NCBI GenBank assembly: GCA_012522475.1
Contig: JAAYKH010000018.1
Coordinates: forward strand, 1-56,072
From: Chloroflexota bacterium
Lineage (GTDB): Bacteria; Chloroflexota; Anaerolineae; Anaerolineales; Anaerolineaceae
Length of the DNA: 56,072 bases
Direction of reading: 5' to 3'
A program made the position numbers and the translations under genes. Positions 35,508 through 44,192 of this stretch are shown one piece after another. Positions within the stretch are counted from its first letter, which is position 1; the number at the start of each line of letters is the position of its first letter. The notes below the pieces were generated by a model. That model worked only from the letters and a program-made list of their open reading frames with translations, searched no databases and was not told the DNA's origin.

Positions 35508-36206
35508 ATGGTTGGGGCTGAAAACAAAAACAGAGCAGCTGACGATTGGCAAAGAGGTATGGCACCAAAGTTATTTGTTGACGGGCTGACGAAAAAATAT
35601 AATTCATTTTTGGCCCTGGACAGCATCAGTTTCAGTTTAAATGCCGGTGAAATTTCCATTTTAACTGGTTTAAACGGCTCCGGAAAAACTACGCTGCTCT
35701 CCTGTATTACTGGGCTTATCCGACCAACCCGTAGTGAGGTGCGAATTGACGCGTTTGATTTTTACAAAGATGAAATTGAATACCGCAAACGCTTGGCGTT
35801 TCTGCCCGATTCGCCCCGTTTTTATATTGAATTATCTGCATGGGAGCATTTACGTTTTATTGCCATGTCTACCAAGGCGCTGGATGGGTTCGATCAGCGC
35901 GCAGAAGACCTGCTAAAAAGCCTGGAACTCTGGCACGCTCGTCATCACTACCCACATCATTATTCACGCGGGATGCAGTTGAAATTAGGTTTGGCGATGG
36001 TATTAATCCACCCATTTGAGGTGCTGCTCCTCGATGAACCAACATCGGCGCTCGACCAGGAAGGCCTAGCCGTGCTGGTGAAAACAATAAGGCAATTAAA
36101 AAACGAAGGTGTGAGCATATTGATGTCAACGCACGATCCTCAACTGGCACAGGATTTAGGCGACCGACATTTTAAAATCTCACATGACAAGCTGGTTGAG
36201 GTCTGA
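35508..36206 (+). CDS. ABC transporter ATP-binding protein
   Basis: The 232-residue ATPase contains all ABC motifs: Walker A LNGSGKTTL, Q-loop region FLPDSPRF, signature YSRGMQLKLGLAM (a variant of LSGGQ), Walker B VLLLDEPTSALD and the H-switch STHDP. It matches single-domain ATPases of ABC-2-type exporters. The permease gene begins two bases after its stop codon, so they form one transcription unit and presumably one exporter. Because that permease gene is broken, the ATPase may lack a partner. The first 18 residues are poorly conserved in the family, so translation could start later. Confidence 0.92.
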   Translation: MVGAENKNRAADDWQRGMAPKLFVDGLTKKYNSFLALDSISFSLNAGEISILTGLNGSGKTTLLSCITGLIRPTRSEVRIDAFDFYKDEIEYRKRLAFLPDSPRFYIELSAWEHLRFIAMSTKALDGFDQRAEDLLKSLELWHARHHYPHHYSRGMQLKLGLAMVLIHPFEVLLLDEPTSALDQEGLAVLVKTIRQLKNEGVSILMSTHDPQLAQDLGDRHFKISHDKLVEV

Positions 36207-36207
36207 G

Positions 36208-36875
36208 ATGGGCGCTGTACACTGGCTCCGTTTTCGCCAGGAAAAAAGGAGTTGAATTACTGGTTGTCTTTTGCTTTCGTCAGCGATGACCGCTCCTGGG
36301 AAAATATACTTTACCTGATTTATCTGGTGATTTTCTTCAGTGTTTGGTGGTTTGTGGTCCTGGTATTTTTTGCGGGGGGTGGTGCAGCGATCTTGCAGGG
36401 GTTGAACCCTCAGCAACCCCAGATCGCCGCGGTTGCAGTGGCATTAATTGCTTTCCTGCTCTGGTTTGTGGTGGCAGGTTTTCGCAGCCTGAGGCGGAGC
36501 CCGGTGGTGTTTTCAGAAGAAGATGCTTATTTGGTCTGTCAGATGCCGCTCGATCCACGAAAGCTTGGCTTGCGCTGGATGTTAATGCCGTGGTTGAAAA
36601 GCCTGGTTCCTTTTGCCGCTTTCGCGGTCACGTTGGGTTTTTCACTGGCGGAGGTTGGCATGAACCCTGGGGCAATCACCATCAATCGGGTACTGAATTA
36701 TAGCTGGCAAGGTTTGCGTGCGTTATTGGCTATCATCCCAATCCACCTGGCCATGTTTACCATGATCTGGATTATTGGTGCATGGCGGGTGAATGCGCGG
36801 CGATACAATCGTTTGCTGCCGGGCCCAACGGCGCTGTTTGGGATGTCCGGCTTGTTTTTATTGGTTGAGCTATGA
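36208..36875 (+). pseudogene. ABC exporter permease, N-terminal part with frameshift and premature stop
   Basis: The natural start appears to be ATG 36208, directly after the ATPase stop, reading MGAVHWLRFRQEKRS before a stop. The following sequence continues in another frame from about 36243 (LNYWLSFAFVSDDRSWENILYL), so one base seems lost or gained in the run of six A at 36242-36247. That second frame runs through four or five membrane helices to a TGA at 36873. The downstream frame continues in the same phase three bases later. In its current state no full-length permease of about 530 residues is encoded. A TTG at 36252 next to AAGGAG could initiate the fragment. Confidence 0.7.
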
Positions 36876-36878
36876 AAC

Positions 36879-37820
36879 ATGATGGGTTTTGCACTGGCAG
36901 CGCCTTCAGGAGGATGGGATGGTGGTGTTGGTTTCATCTTGCGGGCCGGGTTTGGACAGGCACCCTTAATTAAAGCACTGCTAATGGGCTGGTGGCTGGC
37001 GGCGATGTTTATAATGGTTTTTTGGTTGGTTTCAGGCCAGTTCAGCGCCAGTTGGGCGGCACAGGAGACCAAGGAAACCGATCAAATGAAATCGTTGTCA
37101 CGGTATGGGTTTGCGCACCAGGTGCGCGAAATGCGGGTCAAAAATCGACTCAGGCTGAGGGATCAGGTTATTTGGGCCCCCGCCTGGGAGGGCTCTGCTG
37201 GCATAGTATGGAAAGATTTGCTTCAATACTGGCGCAGCTTTAGCTGGGATGATTTTTTTGAACTGGTCGTGTTGATAAGCAGCATGATGGGGCTTATTTT
37301 GCTCCCTACGCTCAGCAGCAGGTTCTTCGTGGTTGTTTTTTGGGCCATGCGCACTGGGAAAATAACCACGGCGCGATTGCAAAATGACCTTTCACGTTGG
37401 ATGATTATCAAACAGCTGCCATTGGACTGCAATCAATGGATTCCGGCGGATTTGACGTCCACCAGCATTCTGGTTGGTTTGGCCAGCTTGATTGGCATGA
37501 TTTTGGGCTCGCTGCAAGTACGACGCTTTCCACCAGTTGAAGCTGTTTTATTGCCTGGGATGATTGCCAGTGTGGCGGGTATGGCAGGGTTTGATCTCAT
37601 GAGAAAAGCGCGCGCGGATCTGCTGTTACGTGGAGTATCGCCGCAAGTGAGTGAACTGGCAATCATTGGCAGCGCCCTCTGTGCTGGGGTTCCGGTTAGC
37701 CTGACAGCATTGGTGGCTGGTTGGCCGGGCGTTTTAATTGGATATAGCGCCTCCATTTTAATTGCCGGGTTAATGTTGAGCCTGGCTGTGAATGCATTGC
37801 GATATAACGCCCAGGTATAA
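36879..37820 (+). pseudogene. ABC exporter permease, C-terminal part
   Basis: This 313-codon frame continues in the same phase as the preceding fragment, separated by a single TGA (36873-36875) and one AAC codon. It contains a charged cytoplasmic loop (about residues 55-115) and six or so further membrane helices, completing an ABC-2-like permease. Translation could in principle restart at ATG 36879 or 36882 by coupling, giving a split two-chain permease, but no ribosome-binding site is evident. A nonsense mutation is the simplest reading. Confidence 0.68.
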
Positions 37821-37894
37821 CCACGGAAACGCTGCGTGTGATTGGAATGCTGCGCCTGTCATAAATCGAAGATTTATAGTAATATTTACCCTAT

Positions 37895-38743
37895 ATGAAC
37901 GAGCAAACGCCACCTGAGGAATTTACCGAAATTCCAGAAAGCTTGTCCAGCGATGCAACCGGGGAACTTCCCCTGTCTGCTGAAGAGCGCAAACCTGTCA
38001 TATTCACTTTTTGGAGTGGACTGACAACGGTGCTGGCGGCCGCTTTTCTTGTGGCAACCCTGTTCACTATTTGGACGCCTGGCAGCGTGGTCGATAGCAG
38101 CCTGGAATCCAGAATGGCACAGGTATTTGAGCCTGTTCCGGATCAAGAGGAAATCTTCCCTCAGCCCATTGAAGACCAAGCCCACTGGGACAATATCGGA
38201 ATTGTTGCCGGGCATTATGGCAATGATTCCGGTGCAGTTTGCCCCAATGGCGTTACAGAAGTTGATTTGAACCTGAAAATTGCCACCCTGGTACAAAAAG
38301 CCCTCACCGACCTGGGCTACCAGGTCGATCTGCTGCAGGAGTTTGACCCGCGTTTGCAAGGGTACCAGGCGGCTGTCCTGATTTCGATCCATTTAGATTC
38401 CTGCCAAGAAATTAACCAGCAAGCCACTGGTTTTAAAGTTGCCTCTGCCTTAGCTGCTGGGGACGTCTCCGAAGGGCAACGATTGACCCAGTGCCTGTCG
38501 GCACGCTACGGCGAGATAACCGGCTTGCCCTACCATGCCGGTTCGGTCACCGACGATATGACCTATTACCATGCCTTTTCTGAAATTGATCCCCGCACCA
38601 TGGCGGCCATCATTGAAGCAGGTTTTATGCACCTGGATTTTCAGTTGATCACAAAGCAGACCGACCTGGTAGCTGAGGGAATCGTTGCTGGGATTTTGTG
38701 CTTCCTCAACAACGAGCCGCTGCAGCCCCAGCAAAGCCCCTGA
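37895..38743 (+). CDS. N-acetylmuramoyl-L-alanine amidase (amidase_3), membrane-anchored
   Basis: The 282-residue protein has a cytoplasmic N terminus, one transmembrane helix near residues 48-68 (LTTVLAAAFLVATLFTIW), and an outside amidase_3 domain that cleaves the bond between muramic acid and the stem peptide. Zinc ligands and catalytic glutamate are visible: AGHYGND, NGVTEVDLN, ISIHLDS and IIEAGFMH. The glycan-binding core is shorter than in CwlV-like amidases. The next gene, an L,D-transpeptidase, starts on its stop codon (TGATG), implying translational coupling. No Shine-Dalgarno site precedes ATG 37895, and a -10-like TATAGT lies about 15 bases upstream, so the mRNA may be nearly leaderless. 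Confidence 0.85.
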   Translation: MNEQTPPEEFTEIPESLSSDATGELPLSAEERKPVIFTFWSGLTTVLAAAFLVATLFTIWTPGSVVDSSLESRMAQVFEPVPDQEEIFPQPIEDQAHWDNIGIVAGHYGNDSGAVCPNGVTEVDLNLKIATLVQKALTDLGYQVDLLQEFDPRLQGYQAAVLISIHLDSCQEINQQATGFKVASALAAGDVSEGQRLTQCLSARYGEITGLPYHAGSVTDDMTYYHAFSEIDPRTMAAIIEAGFMHLDFQLITKQTDLVAEGIVAGILCFLNNEPLQPQQSP

Positions 38744-39768
38744 TGATGCAAGACCAACCGATTGAATTACTGCTGGCAGAAAGTAAAGCCGCCCTTCGGC
38801 GTGGTGATCGAGCCCTGGCACGGCAAATTGCCCGTTATGTCGTTGCCAAGGACCCTAACGCCCATGAGGGCTGGCTTATCCTGGGGGGGCTATCAACCTC
38901 AAGCGCCAGCCTGACATACCTGGAGATTGCCCGCAACCTCGCCCCTGACGACCCACATGTGAAGGCAGCACTTGCCTGGGCTAAGACACGCACTACAGAA
39001 CCGCTTGGATTTGACCAGGAGGACACGCAAGAGATCCCTCGGGAGGTAATTTCTCGAAACGAAAGGCTTCACCCACCAATAACAGTAGAAGCTCGCCACT
39101 CAATTTGGTTGTGGACACTGGTCAGCCTGGCGTTTTTAGCAGCCCTAATGCTGGGCATGGATTTAATCCCAACCCGTTCTGTCAGCCGGGTCAAACGGGC
39201 AGCGCCCATTTATGCGGAAGCTTTCGTCAAGCCATCCCTGACGCCTACGGCCACCTTCACCGCCACACTCACCAGCACACCCACATCAACGCCCACCTCT
39301 ACACCCACCGCGACGCCAACCCATACGCCAACAGCAACAACAACCTATACCGTCACCCCAACTCCCTGGCCAACCAACACGCCTCAGCCGATAAATCCAC
39401 CAGCATCAGGCAGCGATGAACGTTGGATTGACATCGTCCTTTCTGAACAGCGATTATATGCCTATGAGGGTGATACGATTGTGGATTCCTTTTTAGTTTC
39501 AACAGGGTTGTCCAACACACCCACACTTGTGGGCACCTTTAATGTATATGTGAAATTGCGCTGGTCTGATATGGCCGGCCCGGGCTATTATTTACCCAAC
39601 GTCCCTTTTACCATGTACTACTATAAGGGCTACGGCATCCACGGGACCTACTGGCATGAAAATTTTGGTACTCCAATGAGTCATGGTTGCGTTAATATGC
39701 TCACCGAAGAAGCCGAGTGGTTGTACAACTGGTCACATGTGGGGATTGTCGTTAACGTCCGTTATTAG
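38743..39768 (+). CDS. L,D-transpeptidase (YkuD) with TPR-like cytoplasmic domain
   Basis: The 341-residue protein has a soluble N-terminal TPR-like region (about residues 1-90), a transmembrane helix (about 120-140), a Thr/Pro-rich linker of some 50 residues made of TPT and TST units, and an outside YkuD domain. The catalytic block HGTYWHENFGTPMSHGCVNM carries the histidine and nucleophile cysteine. Such enzymes form 3-3 crosslinks in peptidoglycan or attach proteins to it. The start overlaps the amidase stop, and another transpeptidase follows 18 bases after its end, making a cell-wall remodelling operon. Confidence 0.88.
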   Translation: MMQDQPIELLLAESKAALRRGDRALARQIARYVVAKDPNAHEGWLILGGLSTSSASLTYLEIARNLAPDDPHVKAALAWAKTRTTEPLGFDQEDTQEIPREVISRNERLHPPITVEARHSIWLWTLVSLAFLAALMLGMDLIPTRSVSRVKRAAPIYAEAFVKPSLTPTATFTATLTSTPTSTPTSTPTATPTHTPTATTTYTVTPTPWPTNTPQPINPPASGSDERWIDIVLSEQRLYAYEGDTIVDSFLVSTGLSNTPTLVGTFNVYVKLRWSDMAGPGYYLPNVPFTMYYYKGYGIHGTYWHENFGTPMSHGCVNMLTEEAEWLYNWSHVGIVVNVRY

Positions 39769-39786
39769 TCCGTGTATTTAATCGCT

Positions 39787-40827
39787 ATGAGCGCGCCTAT
39801 TTCCCGCCGAGAATTTCTAAAACTGTGTTCTGCGAGCATGGCTGGCTTTCTGCTGCCGCGCAACATCTTCACCCGGTTAGACGCCACCAGCACGACGCGG
39901 AAAGTTCCCCAGCTTTTAGGCCGGGTGCAGGTTAATCAGTACCCTTTATATCAGAAACCCAGCACAAACTCAGAGGTGCTCTCTGAACTGGGCAAAGATC
40001 AAATCTACCGGATCACTGGCACCACGATGGGGGAAGACAATCTCTCCCCCAACCGGGTTTGGTATCAACTCGATGATGCAGGCTATGCCCACTCAAGATA
40101 CATCCAGCCAGTCAGGATGGTATTCAATTCCCCCGTCCTCACAATCCCCGAAAACGGCTGCCTGGGTGAGATCACTGTGCCTTATGTGGACGCCTTTTCT
40201 TCATTAGAAACAAACCGCGCGCTGGTTTACCGTTTTTATTACGCGTCAACCTTTTGGGCCATCGGCGTAAGTGCCGATAATCAGGGTGTAATTTGGTATC
40301 AATTATTAGACGATCGCAACTATGCGAAGTTTTATATACCGGCTTACAGCCTGCGGATGGTTCCCAAGGAGGAACTAACCGCGCTTTCCCCCCTGGTGCC
40401 TTATGAAGACAAAAAGATGGTGGTTAACCTGGATCACCAAACCCTGGTTGCTTACGAAGGTGAACACATCGTCAAAAAGCTGCGCATTTCATCCGGCATC
40501 CGCATGGCCGAAGGGGGCTTTGCCACCCCTCGGGGGACTTACCGCACCACCCGGAAACGCCCTTGCCGACATATGTATGCCCCACCCAGCGAAATTGGCA
40601 CAGGCTTCGACCTCCCGGGTGTGCCCTGGGTGAGTTACTTTACTGTTGATGGGGTTGCACTCCACGGCACTTACTGGCATAACGACTATGGCGCCCCCCA
40701 CAGCCATGGCTGCATCAACCTCAGCCCAGAGGCTGCCAAATGGGTCTATCGCTGGACAACGCCGAATGTTCCCCACGATCAATACTACCATGCCGACGAT
40801 CGAGGCACCCGCATCACCATCGAATAG
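39787..40827 (+). CDS. L,D-transpeptidase (YkuD), twin-arginine-secreted
   Basis: The 346-residue protein begins with a Tat-type signal, SRREFLKLCSASMAGFLLP, so it is probably exported folded. Two SH3-like modules (about residues 40-190) precede a C-terminal YkuD domain with the catalytic HGTYWHNDYGAPHSHGCINL. It is paralogous to the preceding gene at the catalytic domain but has a different targeting mode and binding modules. No good ribosome-binding site is visible ahead of ATG 39787; the frame also opens at GTG 39772. Translation may be coupled to the upstream gene. Confidence 0.88.
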   Translation: MSAPISRREFLKLCSASMAGFLLPRNIFTRLDATSTTRKVPQLLGRVQVNQYPLYQKPSTNSEVLSELGKDQIYRITGTTMGEDNLSPNRVWYQLDDAGYAHSRYIQPVRMVFNSPVLTIPENGCLGEITVPYVDAFSSLETNRALVYRFYYASTFWAIGVSADNQGVIWYQLLDDRNYAKFYIPAYSLRMVPKEELTALSPLVPYEDKKMVVNLDHQTLVAYEGEHIVKKLRISSGIRMAEGGFATPRGTYRTTRKRPCRHMYAPPSEIGTGFDLPGVPWVSYFTVDGVALHGTYWHNDYGAPHSHGCINLSPEAAKWVYRWTTPNVPHDQYYHADDRGTRITIE

Positions 40828-40915
40828 CCCGCAGAATAGAAAAAAGGTTAACTAAAATCTTATATCCAGGGGATATAGTTCCTGAGTGTGTTAAACCGAT
40901 TTTTTGGAGGCGTTG

Positions 40916-41341
40916 TTGTTAAAAAAAGCTGTTTTTGAAGGCCTGGTATTTGATGAATTCGGTAATCCGGTCGAAAGTGGGCGAATTGGCAATGAACCCT
41001 GCTATATCGTCGATGATGCCGGGTTCAGGCGTCACATTTCAGCTGAGGACGTGGACCGCCAGGTTTGGGCTTATTTCCAAACACAGATTGAAGGTCATGA
41101 AGACCTGCTTTCTGAAAAAGCTGCCGAAATGCTCGGTCAGGTTGATATTTTCACCATGGCCGCGATCCAAAATCAGCTTAAGGACATGAACACGCACTAT
41201 GAAAAATTGGCTGAGCTCGGCATCCCGGAAGATACCCGCATGTATCTGGGGATGATGGGGTTCCGCATCATTATTTCCATCCATGGTGAAGTTTTAGAGA
41301 TTATTCAACCCGGAATCATTGACGATTCGGGAGATGATTAG
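40916..41341 (+). CDS. Conserved hypothetical protein
   Basis: The 141-residue protein is acidic, soluble and has no signal peptide or membrane helix. It contains a short beta-rich start (AVFEGLVFDEFGNPVESGRIGNEPCYIVDDAGFRRHI) and a helical middle (about residues 55-100). I do not recognise the family. Start is TTG 40916, five bases after GGAGG at 40906-40910. It lies 48 bases before the YbbN-like thioredoxin gene in the same direction, so the two are probably cotranscribed. A 7-bp-arm palindrome (TATATCC-AGG-GGATATA) at 40861-40877 precedes it. Confidence 0.75.
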   Translation: MLKKAVFEGLVFDEFGNPVESGRIGNEPCYIVDDAGFRRHISAEDVDRQVWAYFQTQIEGHEDLLSEKAAEMLGQVDIFTMAAIQNQLKDMNTHYEKLAELGIPEDTRMYLGMMGFRIIISIHGEVLEIIQPGIIDDSGDD

Positions 41342-41388
41342 CACCGCAGCAAGAAAACTGCAGTAAAATAAAGTTGAGGAGAAACGAA

Positions 41389-42219
41389 ATGGTCCCGGAT
41401 TTTATCATTCATGTCGATGAATCCGATTTTGAATACGAAGTCTTGCAGTATTCAACCCGGGTGCCCGTGCTGGTTGATTTTTGGGCGACCTGGTGTATCC
41501 CTTGCCGCGTTTTAGGCCCGAAACTGGAAGCCTTTGCCCGCGAAGGCGAGGGTCGTTTTCGATTGGCCAAACTCAACGTGGACGAAAATGAAGGACTGGC
41601 CCGCCGCTTCAAGATTCGCAACATCCCGGCGGTAAAAGCCTTTGTGGATGGTCATGTGGTGGGCGAATTTTCAGGCGTCCCTTCCGATGAGGGTATCCAG
41701 AGCTTCCTGCGCCGGTTGGCGCCCACACCGGAAGACCTCTTGCTGGCCAAAGGCAACAGCCTGATGGAACTGAGTGATTACGCCGAATCGGAAGATGCCT
41801 ACCGGCAATTCCTGGCCGTACAGCCCAACCACCCCGGTGCTTTGCTGGGGTTGATCCGGGCTTTATTGCTCCAGGGTGAAAGCATAGAATCCAGCAGGAT
41901 GCTGACCTCCTTCCCGGCCAGCCGGGAATACGCCATAGCCCAACTGCTCAAACCGGTGGCCACGGCGTTTGCAGCACATCAAGACCAGTTACTGGAAACC
42001 GAACAACCTCTGGAAGCCGCGTTTGTTAACGGCATCCGGCTGGCAAAGCGCGGTAATATTTTTGCTGCACTGGACGGCTTTTTAGACATCTTACGGAAAG
42101 ACCGCCATTATCGCGGAGGCGAGGTGAAAGAAGTCTTCGTTGGGTTACTGGCTTTGCTGGGAGATGCTCACCCCGAAGTACCGCAATACCGCAGAGACCT
42201 GTCATCGGCGCTGTTTTAG
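41389..42219 (+). CDS. Thioredoxin-domain protein with TPR tail (YbbN/CnoX-like)
   Basis: The 276-residue cytoplasmic protein has an N-terminal thioredoxin domain (residues 1-110) with the active site WATWCIPCRVLGP and the cis-proline in IRNIPAVKAF, followed by a TPR-like helical region (GNSLMELSDYAESEDAYRQFL) and a C-terminal domain. The architecture matches YbbN/CnoX, a chaperone-redox protein that guards substrates during oxidative stress. Unlike E. coli CnoX, both cysteines of CxxC are present, so it may be redox active. AGGAG precedes ATG 41389. It follows the unknown protein at 40916. Confidence 0.9.
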   Translation: MVPDFIIHVDESDFEYEVLQYSTRVPVLVDFWATWCIPCRVLGPKLEAFAREGEGRFRLAKLNVDENEGLARRFKIRNIPAVKAFVDGHVVGEFSGVPSDEGIQSFLRRLAPTPEDLLLAKGNSLMELSDYAESEDAYRQFLAVQPNHPGALLGLIRALLLQGESIESSRMLTSFPASREYAIAQLLKPVATAFAAHQDQLLETEQPLEAAFVNGIRLAKRGNIFAALDGFLDILRKDRHYRGGEVKEVFVGLLALLGDAHPEVPQYRRDLSSALF

Positions 42220-42344
42220 CGAGAAATTTCAATTAGAGAAGAATAATTCAGCGACTTGCACTTCCAGAGTAGAAAAACAATTGAATACTGATTGTTATTC
42301 CCCATCAACAAAGTGCCAGTTCTGATTTAGTGAGCATTATTCTC

Positions 42345-42479
42345 TCGAAGAAGTGCCCTGGCGCTCCCGCCAAATACGATGAGGGACCTACCCGGCGTTT
42401 GATTAAAAAGGTTAACATCCACGAGGATGAATTCACTGTGGCATTCAAATCCGGCGCGACGGTGGATGCGGGTGGGTAA
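42345..42479 (+). pseudogene. Serine recombinase C-terminal remnant
   Basis: An open stretch ending in TAA at 42477-42479 encodes TRRLIKKVNIHEDEFTVAFK followed by SGATVDAGG. This strongly resembles the last residues of large serine recombinases, which end in a beta-strand pattern of the type VxKVxVYEDKLxFxFKSGxEI. Upstream the frame has no catalytic domain and no start, so it is a short relic. It marks the left border of the AT-rich patch with DUF1801 and AbiE genes. Confidence 0.55.
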
Positions 42480-42566
42480 GGGCAAGACGAAACAAGGCAC
42501 GCTGCACAATTTTAGCAGGGCGCCTTTTTATTTTACGTTAGCTCCGAATAGCCCGCACCCCACCGA

Positions 42567-42935
42567 TTACCTCCAAAAGCTTGTTGTATCTTTTTTATCC
42601 TCAATATTGTAGGTAATTAATTTGTATAACAAATCCAAATCTACCTTATCAGTCCATTTTATCCTGAATAGTTCTTGTGTATGGGAATACCCTGCTTCCT
42701 CTATTTCGTGTTCAAACAACCTAAGTACTTCCGCTTCAGGAGCAACAGCGATATGTCCTTTAGCAATGCTAAAGTCGATTATAAAAGTTCCGTGGTCAGT
42801 AAACATAGGCTGATTCCACTTGAACACTTCTTCTAATTGTGGGAACTCACCTTTAATATAATTTAGGATATCTTCCATACGTTCCCTTTTTTCTGGTTCA
42901 TCAATACCATCTAAAAACGCTTGAGAGTTCCTCAT
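42567..42935 (-). CDS. DUF1801 / YdhG-family protein
   Basis: The 122-residue protein belongs to the DUF1801 family (YdhG, Fra-like iron chaperone relatives). Conserved segments are the N-terminal RMEDILNYIKGEFPQLEEVFKWNQPMF and the middle FIIDFSIAKGHIAVAP. The biochemical role is uncertain. Base composition is visibly more AT-rich than neighbouring core genes and its start has AAAGG upstream. It sits between the recombinase remnant and the AbiE pair, so it is probably a transferred gene. Confidence 0.8.
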   Translation of the reverse strand: MRNSQAFLDGIDEPEKRERMEDILNYIKGEFPQLEEVFKWNQPMFTDHGTFIIDFSIAKGHIAVAPEAEVLRLFEHEIEEAGYSHTQELFRIKWTDKVDLDLLYKLITYNIEDKKDTTSFWR

Positions 42936-43234
42936 ACTATTCGCCTTTCTCTAATTATTTCAAATCACTTGGATGGTATTACTTGGATGCAACTGGTGAG
43001 TGCAATGGATAGCTCAAAGAATGTTTCATAAAGTGCGCGCTTGTCAATGCACGACCTGTTAAGATTTAAGATTTTACAGAAATAATGTTACACGAACCAA
43101 TCATCTGAAAATAAACGATTAATCATGGTGAGTTTCGAGGTTTTTTATATCTAAAAGCCAAGAAATCATAATCTCAATTTATTTCGTAATAATAAGGATT
43201 TCTTTGCTACATAACTCTGACTTTGTATGAAGAA
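42936..43234. other. AT-rich intergenic stretch in the accessory patch
   Basis: No gene, tRNA or clear repeat is supported. The sequence is AT-rich like the flanking accessory genes and separates the abiEii stop from the DUF1801 start. Confidence 0.4.
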
Positions 43235-44131
43235 TCATTCCCAAGTGCCGGTTGTGGCACTCCAGGTTCTATCATTACTTTCGCCTTGAATGATTGAAGT
43301 CCAAATCGGCTGTAGGAATTGTTCAATTCCAAGAAACACATAATCGAGATCGAGTTCTGGAAGCTTGGTTCGGTGAAGGAACTGACGCCAACGAACTTGA
43401 ATCTCTCGGTCATTAGATAATGCGATTACTTTATCAAGACTGTCATCTTCGTAGAAAGTCCTTCGATTTGTTAATGTTTGCCGGATAGCTTTTTGAAGTC
43501 GATTACCGTCAAAGTCAAACAGGTTCAAGAGGTAGTAAATATCGTAAATATCCTTCATGCGGCTAGTCAACTGAAGCCGTTGAATCAGTGCTTCGAATTT
43601 CTCTGCAACTGTGCTTTCTAATGAGTATGTCAGAATCTCGGCAGGTATGAAACCCTCCAGTTGCACAGGAATAGTTAGCCGTTCAGGTCCCGGAACAATA
43701 ACATCACCGATACCCACATCGACATTGAAAGGCGTTTTTGTATTCTCGATCTGCCCAACTAATTGAAAACTAACCCCTTTATACTTTCGTTGTGGTGATA
43801 TAGTCTCATAGCTTTGAGAAATCAATTGTACAAAACTGTTTCCGGTATCAACGGAGATTATTTCATCAACCATTTTTTGGATATCTCCAATGGCCCCCAG
43901 TTGGCGCCGCAGCAGGAAATCAACGTCGATGGTTGAACGGCTTTCAAAATTACTAAGTGCATAGATAAACATGCCACCTTTGAGCACGAGATGATCCGCA
44001 TATTCTGATCTGCTCAATCGCCGCAGGAATTCCTCCTGGCAGAATAACTGCAAAAGGAGTTGAAGAGATTTCCCGCGCTCCTTAGCTTTTCTTTTTAAAC
44101 GCGCAAGGACGGATGCCCCCAAATCAGCCAT
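43235..44131 (-). CDS. abiEii: AbiEii-family nucleotidyltransferase toxin
   Basis: The 298-residue protein is the toxin of a type IV AbiE toxin-antitoxin pair. It has the DUF1814 nucleotidyltransferase fold: FLRRLSRSEYADHLVLKGGMF, the catalytic GS/DxD-like segment ESRSTIDVDFLL, an EKFEALIQRL segment and the KDIYDIYYLL motif typical of the AbiEii C-terminal half. Related toxins transfer nucleotides to tRNA 3' ends and block translation, giving abortive infection and plasmid stabilisation. ATG 44131 has AAAGGA upstream. It follows the antitoxin gene by 61 bases and shares its promoter. Confidence 0.88.
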   Translation of the reverse strand: MADLGASVLARLKRKAKERGKSLQLLLQLFCQEEFLRRLSRSEYADHLVLKGGMFIYALSNFESRSTIDVDFLLRRQLGAIGDIQKMVDEIISVDTGNSFVQLISQSYETISPQRKYKGVSFQLVGQIENTKTPFNVDVGIGDVIVPGPERLTIPVQLEGFIPAEILTYSLESTVAEKFEALIQRLQLTSRMKDIYDIYYLLNLFDFDGNRLQKAIRQTLTNRRTFYEDDSLDKVIALSNDREIQVRWRQFLHRTKLPELDLDYVFLGIEQFLQPIWTSIIQGESNDRTWSATTGTWE

Positions 44132-44192
44132 CGATTATTTCCTTTCCTACAGCGATGTGAATCGTTTCACTCTTCAAAGGCGTACCCCCCAT

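Noticed and set aside
39230-39400. Repetitive ACC/CCC-rich DNA resembling a minisatellite or CRISPR-like array
   Set aside because: It encodes the in-frame Thr/Pro linker of an L,D-transpeptidase; units are irregular and lack spacers.
40861-40877. Palindrome TATATCC-AGG-GGATATA before the unknown gene at 40916
   Set aside because: The arms are only 7 bp in AT-rich sequence and there is no second copy or adjacent regulator, so an operator claim is not supported.
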